From NCBI RefSeq assembly GCF_902506345.1, contig NZ_LR733413.1:2602617-2666616 (forward strand): DNA of 64,000 nucleotides. Direction: 5' to 3'. Positions 8,592 to 17,107 of this stretch are shown here, one piece after another (the stretch's first letter is position 1; each line of letters opens with the position of its first letter). Origin of the DNA: Flavobacterium sp. 9R (GTDB lineage: Bacteria > Bacteroidota > Bacteroidia > Flavobacteriales > Flavobacteriaceae). Position numbers and translations under genes: made by a program. The notes beneath the pieces are model-generated. The model made no database searches. It was not told the DNA's origin and saw only the letters and a program-made list of their open reading frames with translations.

Positions 8592-9340
8592 CTGAAACCT
8601 TCAAGGAAACTTGGAGGTTTTTTTATGGATAATTTTTAAGAAAAATTAGATAAAGAATTGTTCGAATCCGAACGATGACTTTAATGCCTTCAAGGACACG
8701 AACAAAGTGAATTGGCGAAGCAAACTTGGAGGTTTTTTTTATGAATAATTTTTAAGAAAAATTAGATAAAGTAAAGGTTCGAATCCGGACGATGCCTCTG
8801 AAACCTTCAAGGAAACTTGGAGGTTTTTTTATGAATAATTTTTAAGAAAAATTAGATAAAGTAAAGGTTCGAATCCGGACGATTCCTCTGAAACCTTCAA
8901 GGAAACTTGGAGGGTTTTTTATGGTTAATTTTTAAGAAAAATTAGATAAAGAATTGTTCGAATACGAACGATAACTTTAATGCCTTCAAGGAAACTTGGA
9001 GGTTTCTTTTATGGATAATTTTTAAGAAAAATTAGATAAAGAATTGTTCGAATACGAACGATAACTTTAATGCCTTCCAAGGAAACTTGGAGGTTTCTTT
9101 TATGGATAATTTTTAAGAAAAATTAGATAAAGAAAGGTTCGAATCCGAACGATAACTTTAATGCCTTCAAGGAAACTTGGAGGTTTTTTTAGGGTTAATT
9201 TTTAGGAAAAATTAGATAAAGAATTGTTCGAATCCAGAAGATACTTTATAAACCTTCAAGAAAAATTTGAGTTTTTTTTATGATAAATTTTTAGAAAAAA
9301 TTAGATAAAGAAAAGGTTCAAATCCGGACGATGACTCAAA
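8592..9340 (+). repeat. Tandem array of tRNA-Cys 3'-end plus terminator units
   Basis: Eight imperfect copies of a unit of about 90 bp follow the intact tRNA. Each copy has a T-arm relic (TTCGAATCC or variant, starting at 8661, 8778, 8868, 8957, 9047, 9138, 9227 and 9318), an acceptor-like GACGATGCCT remnant, the CCTTCAAG-GAAA-CTTGGAGG terminator hairpin with T-run, and an AT-rich spacer containing the inverted repeat AATTTTT/AAAAATT. Spacing is 89-91 bp except once (117 bp), where about 27 bp are inserted near 8697-8723. Copies 2 and 3 are nearly identical to the tRNA tail; others have drifted but keep a hairpin at the T-arm relic. Confidence 0.9.
8595..8624 (+). terminator. Terminator directly behind tRNA-Cys
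   Basis: Stem AAACCTTCAAG with CTTGGAGGTTT (one T-G pair), GAAA tetraloop, followed by a T-run. This hairpin is part of the unit that is repeated downstream. Confidence 0.85.
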
Positions 9341-9369
9341 AGAGATGCATAAATGTATCTCTTTTTTTA
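9338..9369 (+). terminator. Terminator closing the tRNA-tail array
   Basis: AGAGATGCAT and ATGTATCTCT pair (one wobble) around AA, followed by eight T residues. Its sequence is unrelated to the repeated terminators of the array. Confidence 0.8.
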
Positions 9370-9402
9370 TCATTGTTGTAACTACTCAGCTTGTCTTACT
9401 TT

Positions 9403-9538
9403 CAATTGCCTCCAGCTTTAGCTGGAGTTATGATGGGGATTGATTGTATTGGCTTTAGCCAAATAAAAGCAACAAATTTTGGATAAAGCCTTTAAAAATT
9501 TCAAATTTCATTTCTCCAACTAAAGTTGGAGGCAATTA
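9403..9538. repeat. REP-like palindrome pair (REPIN-type element)
   Basis: Two 18-bp palindromes, CTCCAGCTTTAGCTGGAG (9410-9427) and CTCCAACTAAAGTTGGAG (9514-9531), sit in opposite orientation. Each is flanked on the outside by CAATTGC or its complement. Between them is a smaller palindrome TTGGCTTTAGCCAA (9449-9462), and GGCTTTA pairs with TAAAGCC at 9484-9490. Two REP units in inverted order is the form of REPIN/BIME elements mobilised by RAYT transposases. No RAYT gene is in the window. Confidence 0.75.
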
Positions 9539-9617
9539 ATGTCAAAAAAAACCTGATTAGTTACTCACTATTTTAAAAAATATGATAGTATAGAAGACTA
9601 AATAAAGTGTAGTCTTA

Positions 9618-9656
9618 AACAAAAAAAGCTTCTGAAATTCAGAAGCTTTTTTATCT
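9618..9656 (-). terminator. Terminator of the LysE-family gene
   Basis: Stem AAAAGCTTCTG/CAGAAGCTTTT around a 5-nt loop, with A and T tracts on either side. It lies 22 nt after the minus-strand stop codon. Confidence 0.85.
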
Positions 9657-9677
9657 TTTTTTGAATAGAAATTGCTC

Positions 9678-10352
9678 CTACTCTATCTTTTCTAAGGCAT
9701 TTTTTACCATTTCTTTTTTACCTGGAAAAACACCTTGTGCTATTAAAACAATTCCAAAAATCATCAAAACTACAGCAATTCCTTTTTTAATTTTATGAAT
9801 GTTAGTAGGTGTCATTTTTGATTTTAATTTTTTAGCTAAAACAATTTTAATACAATCAATTAACAAATAAGAAAGGATAACCGATGTGAAAAAAGTGAGC
9901 ATTCTAGAAGTTTGCATGTCCATTTTTGGACCAACAGAAATGATAACGGCTAACCAAAAACCCAACACACCAATATTGATAATATTCAGAAAAAAGCCTT
10001 TCATAAATAAGCTTCCGTAGTTCTTTTTTAGAATTTCATCTTGTAAAATTTCTTCTGGAGATTTCTCGGTATTTCGCAATTTGATAAAAGAAATTATACC
10101 ATAAGCCAACATTACAATTCCACCAAAAATAAATAAAGAAGGTTCGTCTTTAAGACTAGTTATTAAACGATAACTTCCTAAATAAGCAATAGAAATAAAG
10201 ACAATATCACCAAATATAACACCTAAATCAAATACCATTGCGGCTCTAAATCCTTTACTAATACTAGTTTCTAGTAAAATAAAGAATACTGGGCCAATCA
10301 TAAAACTTAAAAAAATTCCCCAAGGAATTCCAGCTAAAATATCATTAATCAT
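9678..10352 (-). CDS. LysE/RhtB-family exporter
   Basis: A 224-residue membrane protein with about six hydrophobic segments. The N-terminus GIPWGIFLSFMIGPVFFIL carries the conserved GP of the LysE/RhtB superfamily, and a polar linker (about residues 95-108) splits it into two halves. These proteins export amino acids or related small molecules across the inner membrane by a proton-coupled mechanism; the substrate cannot be read from the sequence. It lies 78 nt downstream of the GIN-domain gene on the same strand, separated by a heptanucleotide repeat spacer, so co-transcription is possible but not certain. Confidence 0.9.
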   Translation of the reverse strand: MINDILAGIPWGIFLSFMIGPVFFILLETSISKGFRAAMVFDLGVIFGDIVFISIAYLGSYRLITSLKDEPSLFIFGGIVMLAYGIISFIKLRNTEKSPEEILQDEILKKNYGSLFMKGFFLNIINIGVLGFWLAVIISVGPKMDMQTSRMLTFFTSVILSYLLIDCIKIVLAKKLKSKMTPTNIHKIKKGIAVVLMIFGIVLIAQGVFPGKKEMVKNALEKIE

Positions 10353-10396
10353 TATAAATTTTAAAATGTTTATTTCCTGAATAATAAAACTAGTGC

Positions 10397-10431
10397 TAAC
10401 TACTAATCACTAAGTACTGTTCACTAGGAAC
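10397..10431. repeat. Degenerate heptanucleotide repeats (5 units)
   Basis: Five consecutive 7-bp units of the pattern TnnnnAC: TAACTAC, TAATCAC, and so on to TAGGAAC. They end at the stop codon of the GIN-domain gene. The same kind of 7-bp phasing appears at 28028-28090 and, more loosely, at 20324-20389. Confidence 0.6.
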
Positions 10432-11096
10432 TACTTTTCAATTATAGTTCCACCAAGGATGGTTTCTTGATTGATTTGTTTGGGTTTACCATAAATGTAA
10501 ATAGAGCCTCCAGCCTTCACTTTTGCATCCACTAAGGTTGTAGCGTGTATTTCGGCTTTTCCTCCTGCAGAAACGTTTACAGTAGTTTGAGAACTGATTA
10601 AATCTTTAGCTTCTAAAACACCACCAGAAGCAATCGTAATCGTTTGATTGTTGGTTTTTCCTGTCAAGTCTAAAATACCTCCGGAAACTGCTCTAATCGT
10701 TGCTTTTTCGGTATCAAATTCTACTTTTATTTGTGCTCCTTCTTTGGCATTAACCGATAAAACAGTTTGTTTGAATGGCAAATCACTAGACACATAACTG
10801 CCTTCGCTGGCATCAATACTTTCTATTTTTTTGAAGTACAAATGTATTTTTATGTCATTCCCTGTTAATAATTTTGGGAAAGGCATACGCAATTTAACTT
10901 CACCATTTTTATTGATTACTTCAACTTCATTTGCTCTAGTTCCGGTTATGCTTACTTTATTTTCATTAGATGGAACTAGTTTAACGGTAAGTTTATCGAA
11001 TACTTTTACGCTATCAAAATCACCTAAATTCTTGGTGACTTGCGCTTGTAAATAACTCGTTAAAAACAAGGTAACAACAACAACTATCTTTTTCAT
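10431..11096 (-). CDS. Secreted GIN-domain (DUF2807) protein
   Basis: A 221-residue protein with a signal peptide (about 1-18, KKIVVVVTLFLTSYLQAQ). The rest is a repetitive beta structure (head GIN domain, DUF2807) with regularly spaced short strands and Gly/Ser/Asn turns such as ASEGSYVSSDLPF, ASGGVLEAKDL and SAGGKAEIHA. GIN-domain proteins are common in Bacteroidota and are thought to be extracytoplasmic beta-helix-like adhesins or stress proteins of unknown ligand. It lies 13 nt after the rnr stop and is probably co-transcribed with rnr. Confidence 0.9.
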   Translation of the reverse strand: MKKIVVVVTLFLTSYLQAQVTKNLGDFDSVKVFDKLTVKLVPSNENKVSITGTRANEVEVINKNGEVKLRMPFPKLLTGNDIKIHLYFKKIESIDASEGSYVSSDLPFKQTVLSVNAKEGAQIKVEFDTEKATIRAVSGGILDLTGKTNNQTITIASGGVLEAKDLISSQTTVNVSAGGKAEIHATTLVDAKVKAGGSIYIYGKPKQINQETILGGTIIEK

Positions 11097-11109
11097 AACT
11101 TACTTTTTT

Positions 11110-13290
11110 TTAATTATTTCTTCTGATAAAATTAAAATCCAATTGTTTTTTAACCAAATCAGCGTTCTTAACTTTTACATAAATTTCGTCTCCTAATTGC
11201 AACAAATCATGCGAAGTAGCTCCTACCAAGGCATATTGTTTCTCGTCAAAAGTATAATAATCTTCTTTAATATCGCGAATTCTTACCATTCCTTCGCATT
11301 TATTTTCGATGATTTCAACATAAATTCCCCACTCGGTTACTCCTGAAATTACACCCAAAAATTCTTGCTCTTCATGGTTTTGCATGTACTTCACTTGCAT
11401 GTATTTGATAGAATCACGTTCTGCATTAGTAGCCAAACCTTCCATAGTCGAAGAATGCAAACATTTGGTTTCATAGGTTTCTTCATCTACAGATTTTCCT
11501 CCATCTAAATAAAACTGTAATAGTCTATGCACCATTACATCAGGATACCTACGAATGGGTGAAGTAAAATGAGAATAATAATCGAAAGCTAATCCGTAAT
11601 GGCCAATATTATCGGTTGAATATTTGGCTTTACTCATCGAACGAATGGCTAAAGTATCAATAAGATTCTGTTCTTTTTTACCACTCACCTCTTCCATCAA
11701 AGCATTCAATGATTTGGAGATATCGCCTTTGTTTCTAAAGTCAATTTTGTATCCAAATTTAGCTATCACATTTTGCATTGCGATTAGCTTATCTTCATTG
11801 GGTTCATCGTGAATTCTGTAAATAAACGTTTTCTTTTGTTTCCCAATATATTCAGCTACCTTTCTGTTGGCCAAAAGCATAAATTCTTCAATCAAATGAT
11901 TGGCATCTTTGGCTATTTTGAAGTACACTCCTTCAGGTTCTCCTTCTTTATCTAAATTGAATTTTACTTCGACTTTATCAAAAGAAATAGCCCCTTCATT
12001 CATTCTATTTCTTCTTAAAATTTTGGCTAATTCATCCATTTTAAGCGTAGCTTCCACAATTTCATCGGCAACAACATAACTACTTCCTGTGATAGAAGTT
12101 TCAACTGGAATCGTATTGTCTTTGGTTTCAATGATGTATTGTGCTTCTTCATACGCAAATCGTTGGTCTGAAAAAATAACCGTTCTTCCAAACCATTGGT
12201 TCACTACTTTTGCTTTGGCATCCAATTCAAAAATAGCCGAAAACGTATATTTCTCTTCTTGAGGACGCAACGAACAAGCAAAATTAGATAAAACCTCAGG
12301 TAACATAGGTACTACTCTATCTACTAAATACACCGAAGTGGCTCGTTGATAGGCTTCATCATCAAGTATCGTTCCTTCTTCTAAATAATACGAAACATCG
12401 GCAATATGAACCCCAATTTCGAAATTACCATTCTCTAATTTTTTGAAAGACAAAGCATCATCAAAATCTTTGGCATCTTTTGGGTCTATGGTAAAAGTGA
12501 GTGTATCTCGCATATCGCGACGTTTGGCTATTTCACTTTCTTGAATCGTAGTATCAATTTTTTGAGCAAAGGTTTCAACTTCTATTGGAAACTCAGAAGG
12601 CAAACCATATTCTGCCAAAATAGCGTGAATTTCTGTATCGTGTTCTCCTGGTTTACCAAGTACTTTTTCTACTCTACCAAAAGGACTATCGGCTCTTTTA
12701 GGCCAATCTTCGATATGAACCAGAACGACATCTCCTTGTTCTGCCTCTCCAATTTTATCCTTTGGAATAAAAATATCGGTGTACATTTTTGGATTGGCAG
12801 TAGAAACAAAAGCAAAATTCTTTTGAATGTCGATTACACCCACAAAATCAGTTTTGGCTCTTTCTACTACTTCAATTACTTCGCCTTCAGGACGTTTTCC
12901 TTTTCTTCGATTATAAACATAGACTTTTACTTTGTCTTTGTCTAAAGCTCTATTCAGATTATTGGTTGGAATGAAAACGTCTTCTTCAAAATCAGGACAG
13001 ATGAAATAAGCGGTCTTACGCCCTGTCATATCGATGGTTCCTTCGTAATAATCTTGACTTATGGCTTTTACAAGATACTTTCCTGGTTCAGTTTCAATTA
13101 TTTTTTTGGCAGCGGCCAAAAGCTTCAAATCTTTGATAATTTGATTTCTACTTTGAGTATCATCTAGTTCAAGCGTAGCTCCTATTTGTTTGTAGTTAAA
13201 CCCTTTGTTAGGGTTTTGAGCCAATATTTTTAAAATTTTATCACTAAAATCTTTCTCTTTTTTGATTGGCTTTCTTAATCTTTTACGCAT
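11110..13290 (-). CDS. rnr: Ribonuclease R
   Basis: Processive 3'-to-5' exoribonuclease that degrades structured RNA. The 726 residues show a basic N-terminus with a winged-helix-like region (about 15-85), two cold-shock domains (about 85-240), the RNB catalytic domain with the acidic cluster DPKDAKDFDDALSF (about 270-285), and a C-terminal S1 domain (about 640-720). The active-site aspartates of the RNB motif are intact. It is shorter than E. coli RNase R (813) mainly because the long basic C-terminal tail is absent. It heads a likely operon with the GIN-domain gene and is divergent from the DUF2007 gene. Confidence 0.96.
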   Translation of the reverse strand: MRKRLRKPIKKEKDFSDKILKILAQNPNKGFNYKQIGATLELDDTQSRNQIIKDLKLLAAAKKIIETEPGKYLVKAISQDYYEGTIDMTGRKTAYFICPDFEEDVFIPTNNLNRALDKDKVKVYVYNRRKGKRPEGEVIEVVERAKTDFVGVIDIQKNFAFVSTANPKMYTDIFIPKDKIGEAEQGDVVLVHIEDWPKRADSPFGRVEKVLGKPGEHDTEIHAILAEYGLPSEFPIEVETFAQKIDTTIQESEIAKRRDMRDTLTFTIDPKDAKDFDDALSFKKLENGNFEIGVHIADVSYYLEEGTILDDEAYQRATSVYLVDRVVPMLPEVLSNFACSLRPQEEKYTFSAIFELDAKAKVVNQWFGRTVIFSDQRFAYEEAQYIIETKDNTIPVETSITGSSYVVADEIVEATLKMDELAKILRRNRMNEGAISFDKVEVKFNLDKEGEPEGVYFKIAKDANHLIEEFMLLANRKVAEYIGKQKKTFIYRIHDEPNEDKLIAMQNVIAKFGYKIDFRNKGDISKSLNALMEEVSGKKEQNLIDTLAIRSMSKAKYSTDNIGHYGLAFDYYSHFTSPIRRYPDVMVHRLLQFYLDGGKSVDEETYETKCLHSSTMEGLATNAERDSIKYMQVKYMQNHEEQEFLGVISGVTEWGIYVEIIENKCEGMVRIRDIKEDYYTFDEKQYALVGATSHDLLQLGDEIYVKVKNADLVKKQLDFNFIRRNN

Positions 13291-13409
13291 ATATCTTTTC
13301 TTATAAAGTCTAAAATTACAAAATAGTTAACGGTAAACAGTGCATGTGCTTTAGTTTTAAATAAAATATAACTTTAAATATTTTTTTTATCTTTATAAAA
13401 ACAACCCTC

Positions 13410-13643
13410 ATGGAAGATTTTAAAACTATAGCAGTCTTTACTTATCCACATGAAATAGTGGTTTTAAAACACATTTTAGAGCTAGAAAAAATCCCTTTTT
13501 TCTTTGAAAACGAAATCACTCTCTCGGTAGCTCCTTTCTACACCAATGCGCTGGGCGGAATCAAACTCAAAGTACATCCCAACGATTTCGAAACTGTTCA
13601 AACCATTTTAGACAATCTCAATAACCATTTGAAAATTGTCTAA
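13410..13643 (+). CDS. DUF2007-family small protein
   Basis: A 77-residue protein with the alpha/beta ferredoxin-like pattern of DUF2007: FKTIAVFTYPHEIVVLKHIL at the start, then LEKIPFFFEN and IKLKVHPNDFETVQTIL. Members are small cytoplasmic proteins, often labelled putative signal-transducing proteins without direct evidence. It is transcribed alone, divergent from rnr. No terminator is evident behind it; a 725-bp gene-free stretch follows. Confidence 0.85.
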   Translation: MEDFKTIAVFTYPHEIVVLKHILELEKIPFFFENEITLSVAPFYTNALGGIKLKVHPNDFETVQTILDNLNNHLKIV

Positions 13644-14368
13644 CAGCTCCAAGCCTACTTTTTCAAAATTCAAAGTTGTCAACATTCATTAAAATAATAA
13701 AAAAGAAAATTTAAAATTTAAATATTTTTTGATGGTTATTATAGCCTGTTAATAATGGCAATAATTTTTTTAGTAAATGTTTAAATATGGAGTTTTACTT
13801 TTTTATTTAGAGTTATTAACACTGTTTTTAATACGTAAAAGGTTTATTTTTAGCACTTTTTTATTTTTAATTAACAACGGTTAATAACCAAAATTGAATT
13901 CAAAATGTAAATAAGTAATTTTAAAAAAATTGTTAATAAACTATGACTAGCTATTGATAAGTATTCTAAAAATTTGCCAAACTTTTTTTGTTTTATTCAT
14001 TCCTATTTTGGATTACATTTTTTTTAAATACTACCTAAAAAAACTTCTAATTTTCTTTCCGAACTTATTAACATTTAATGTTAATTTAAAGTTAACTGAA
14101 TATCAAGTATTTACGTTTTGCTATTAACACTGCAAAAAATTAACATTTTAATTAAAGTAAATGACTTGATTTTTAGTATTTTATAGAAATATAGAAATTG
14201 TTAAAAGTGACTAAAATGCTCGTTTTATGTGAGTTAATCGTACTGTACTTTTTTTGTAATTTTTAATTAAATAAGCTCTTAATGTAAGCCGTTGCAAAAG
14301 TAAAATTTATCATTAAAACTCAATTAGATTGGTTAAATTTGCAAACTCACAACTTAATATATTGACAA
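13644..14368. other. Gene-free AT-rich stretch with repeated TTATTAACA 9-mers
   Basis: No credible ORF on either strand. The 9-mer TTATTAACA or its complement occurs exactly at 13747-13755, 13813-13821, 13931-13939 and 14065-14073, with single-mismatch copies at 13879-13887 and 14121-14129. The motif is one change from the relaxed DnaA-box form TTWTNCACA. The right end holds the rpiB promoter. A copy of the same 9-mer also occurs at 5613-5621, so the word is not unique to this region. Confidence 0.5.
14334..14341 (+). promoter_or_regulatory. -7 promoter element of rpiB
   Basis: TAAATTTG matches TAnnTTTG and lies 27 nt before the rpiB ATG. No clear -33 box at the usual distance. Confidence 0.55.
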
Positions 14369-14800
14369 ATGAAAATTTCTATCGGAAACGATCACGCAGG
14401 ACCAGATTATAAAAAAGCAATTGTTCACTATTTAGAATCTTTAGGACACGAAGTGACTAATTATGGAACAGATTCAGAGGATTCAGTAGATTACCCAGAT
14501 TTTGGACATCCTGTTGCCAATGACGTAGAACAAGGTAAAGCCGATTTTGGAATTGTGATTTGTGGTAGTGGAAATGGAATTGCAATGACGGTAAACAAAC
14601 ACGCTGGTGTAAGAGCTGGTCTTTGTTGGACCAAAGAAATTGCTTATTTAACACGTTTACATAACGATGCTAATGTTCTTAGTATTCCAGCACGTTACAC
14701 TTCTATTCAACAAGCTGTTGAGATTGTAGCAACCTTTTTAACTACTGATTTTGAAGGTGGAAGACATCAAAATAGAGTGAATAAAATTGCTTGTCAATAA
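14369..14800 (+). CDS. rpiB: Ribose-5-phosphate isomerase B
   Basis: Interconverts ribose 5-phosphate and ribulose 5-phosphate in the pentose phosphate pathway. The 143 residues match RpiB (E. coli 149). Visible features are the N-terminal MKISIGNDHAGPDYK with the conserved D-H pair, the DYPDFGHPVA segment, the phosphate/catalytic loop VICGSGNGIAMTVNK with the active-site Cys, and the RAGLCWT and LHNDANVLSIPAR regions. It is a single-gene transcript ending at a strong bidirectional terminator. Confidence 0.95.
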   Translation: MKISIGNDHAGPDYKKAIVHYLESLGHEVTNYGTDSEDSVDYPDFGHPVANDVEQGKADFGIVICGSGNGIAMTVNKHAGVRAGLCWTKEIAYLTRLHNDANVLSIPARYTSIQQAVEIVATFLTTDFEGGRHQNRVNKIACQ

Positions 14801-14834
14801 AAAAAATTTCGAGGTGCTTCGCACCATTTATGAT

Positions 14835-14873
14835 AAAAAAGCCGCTTTGATTATTTTCAAAGCGGCTTTTTTT
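14835..14873. terminator. Bidirectional terminator between rpiB and the M48 gene
   Basis: Sixteen-bp perfect stem, GCCGCTTTGA with TCAAAGCGGC plus A/T extensions, around a 6-nt loop. It overlaps the stop codon of the convergent M48 gene. A smaller hairpin GGTGC-TTC-GCACC precedes it. Confidence 0.9.
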
Positions 14874-15981
14874 AGTTTTTCAATTTTTCAAAAATTGACT
14901 TCAAGTTTGTATTCTGTTCATAAGAATACTTTTTCGAGTCGATTAATGTTTTTATAGTTTCAATCCTGTCTTTAGTAACAGGATGCGTACTTAGAAACTC
15001 TGGGACTTCTATACTGTGTTCTTCTTGTAAACGTTTGAATAAAGTCACCATACCTTTAGGATTAACTTTATTCTTGGTTACAATTGCAAAACCATCTTCA
15101 TCTGCTTCTCGCTCAAATTCCCTTGAAAAAGATAAGGACTGTAAAGTATTCACATTGTCTCCTAATACTGCCATAACGCCATTAACATCACCCAAAACAG
15201 TCGAAATGAATATATAGCCAGATAGATTTCTACAAAGCATTTTCATCGAATGACGATTGTTTACGTGCGCTGCTTCATGACCTATCAAACCAACTAACTC
15301 ATCATAACTTTTCATTTCATTTAAAATACCAGTGTATACCACTATTGTTCCATCAGGTAATGCATAGGCATTCATGATTTCTGAGTCGATTACATTAAAT
15401 TTCAATCTTTTTTTGTTATTCAATTGTAATTCAGCTGCAAATTGATTGAGAAGTTTTGATTTCAAAGTATCATTAGTCCCCAAAAGAGAGTTTTCATCTA
15501 TAAAAGTGCTACCCAATGCGTCGTCGTAACTTTCTGGAATTAACACTACAGATTTCTCACCAACCCATGGTAAAATATAGATGTATGATAATCCTATAGT
15601 TGCTAACAGAAAAAACGCTAATAAAACATGAAATTGTAAGGGCTTTTGTATAAGCGTTTGATACCAATTTAGTTGACCCGAATCTTTTCTGTACTGATTA
15701 ATGGTTGTTATTAAAGCAACATCTGTTATTTTAATACTTTGAATAGGATCTTGACCGTGTTGTAAAAACAGAACATTACTTCTATTCTCAAAAACGATAT
15801 CACTCATTAACCAAGTAAAGGACTCTACAGGTTTAGGATACGATTCCAATTCTTCATTGTCAACACTTTTATTTTCTATTTCGAATGTAAATTGTGCAGT
15901 ATTGGAATCAAACCATAACTGAATATCTTTTGGCGCTGCTGATTGTCCGTCGTAAAAAACACTTTTAGAAGCTGTAATCAT
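14872..15981 (-). CDS. M48-family membrane metalloprotease
   Basis: A 369-residue Zn-dependent protease. The motif HEAAH (H235, E236, H239) within LIGHEAAHVNNRH is the M48 zinc site, and FEREADEDGFAI supplies the downstream glutamate ligand. One transmembrane segment (about 121-141) separates a roughly 115-residue N-terminal domain from the protease domain. M48 proteins of the BepA/LoiP type act in envelope quality control; the soluble N-terminal part here is not recognised. It lies 3 nt downstream of the DUF898 gene, so the two are co-transcribed and probably work together. Confidence 0.92.
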   Translation of the reverse strand: MITASKSVFYDGQSAAPKDIQLWFDSNTAQFTFEIENKSVDNEELESYPKPVESFTWLMSDIVFENRSNVLFLQHGQDPIQSIKITDVALITTINQYRKDSGQLNWYQTLIQKPLQFHVLLAFFLLATIGLSYIYILPWVGEKSVVLIPESYDDALGSTFIDENSLLGTNDTLKSKLLNQFAAELQLNNKKRLKFNVIDSEIMNAYALPDGTIVVYTGILNEMKSYDELVGLIGHEAAHVNNRHSMKMLCRNLSGYIFISTVLGDVNGVMAVLGDNVNTLQSLSFSREFEREADEDGFAIVTKNKVNPKGMVTLFKRLQEEHSIEVPEFLSTHPVTKDRIETIKTLIDSKKYSYEQNTNLKSIFEKLKN

Positions 15982-15984
15982 TTT

Positions 15985-16944
15985 TTAAATTATAAATCCT
16001 AAATCTAAGAAGTCACTAATATCTTCGCCTGTTGCATCTTTGAAGTTTTCCTCTGTTTGCGTAAGACTATCCAAATCGATATTTCCTTCAATTTCAATAT
16101 GTTCGAAAATATACTTCATCGTTCTTGTAGCTACCCAAGCATATCCAAGTCCTAAAGTAAAAATCAAAATCAAAAGGTTTGTTATTCCTAATGTTAAGAA
16201 ATCTCCACCAGTAGCTGTAGAGGTCAACTGTAATTCTTTGTCGTCTTTGTGTAAACTTAAATTGGAAACATAGTAATCAAATAAGTCTTTTTGCCACCAA
16301 AACATATAGATACCAAAAGTAATGATACTCAAAAAGTAACCTTTTATGTATAAAAAGAAATAATCTGTTCCGTCTCCGCTATAATTAAATTCAGCATCTC
16401 CAAAACGAACATTTCCAAGAACATATCTTCTCATATTAATCGACATCCAAAAGCTATAAAAACCTAAGGTAACGATAGTTAAAAGAATCCATTTGAAGAA
16501 ATTTAAAGTAAATTCTTTGCGATCTCCTCTATAGCCAAATCGAATCCCTCTCCAAGAAGTTCTAGACATTCTATAACGGTAAGAACCATGAATAGCCAAT
16601 GGTAAAAGTGCCAAAAAACCCAAGTAAAAAAGGATTAAACCAACTGCAGGAATTTCTAAGTAAATAAATAAAAATAATAAACCATAAAGTGTTCCGAAAA
16701 TCAGAATGGCTTTGATAAAACCTTTAAACATTTCTTTTCCGGTGCCGTGAAAGGCAAATGAGTCACCATTAAGATGGGTTTCTCCATACAGATAATTAAG
16801 TTGTTTGGCTTTGGCCCAAGGGTAATAAAGACCTAATGTAATCAATGTTAATAGCCAGTTAACAATAATGATGCTAAAAAAATCGCCCCCTTTTCCAGTA
16901 TAAGACAATTGGTAATCAAGTTTTTTGGTAGTGGTTTCTTCCAT
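15985..16944 (-). CDS. YjgN/DUF898-family polytopic membrane protein
   Basis: A 319-residue inner-membrane protein with about six to eight hydrophobic segments arranged in repeats, each beginning with a G-x-D-F/Y-F motif (GKGGDFFSII, GDGTDYFFLY, ATGGDFLTLG) and containing TLGxYxxW (TLGLYYPWAKAK, TLGFYSFWMS, FGIYMFWWQ). That repeat pattern is the DUF898/YjgN signature. Function unknown. It is the first gene of a two-gene operon with an M48 protease, a recurring neighbour for this family, suggesting that the protein is a substrate or adaptor for the protease (inference). Confidence 0.88.
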   Translation of the reverse strand: MEETTTKKLDYQLSYTGKGGDFFSIIIVNWLLTLITLGLYYPWAKAKQLNYLYGETHLNGDSFAFHGTGKEMFKGFIKAILIFGTLYGLLFLFIYLEIPAVGLILFYLGFLALLPLAIHGSYRYRMSRTSWRGIRFGYRGDRKEFTLNFFKWILLTIVTLGFYSFWMSINMRRYVLGNVRFGDAEFNYSGDGTDYFFLYIKGYFLSIITFGIYMFWWQKDLFDYYVSNLSLHKDDKELQLTSTATGGDFLTLGITNLLILIFTLGLGYAWVATRTMKYIFEHIEIEGNIDLDSLTQTEENFKDATGEDISDFLDLGFII

Positions 16945-17084
16945 TTTGGATTTGTTATTTTTCTTGTTAATAAATACGATTGGCTAAATATATTATTTTT
17001 TTAATTAATAGCAGTATCAATTTTTCTTATTGAGTTATCAATCATAAAAATGTTAAGAAGAGTAGCAAAAACTTTTTAATGTAA

Positions 17085-17092
17085 TACATTTG
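17085..17092 (+). promoter_or_regulatory. -7 promoter element of the suf operon
   Basis: TACATTTG, an exact TAnnTTTG match, 97 nt before the sufA ATG. The long leader contains the inverted repeat at 17108-17128. Confidence 0.6.
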
Positions 17093-17107
17093 CAGTTAAT
17101 TTAGACA

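Noticed and set aside
8592..9340. CRISPR array interpretation of the roughly 90-bp tandem units
   Set aside because: The whole unit is repeated, with no alternation of constant repeat and unique spacer; the units derive from the tRNA-Cys end, and no cas gene is present.
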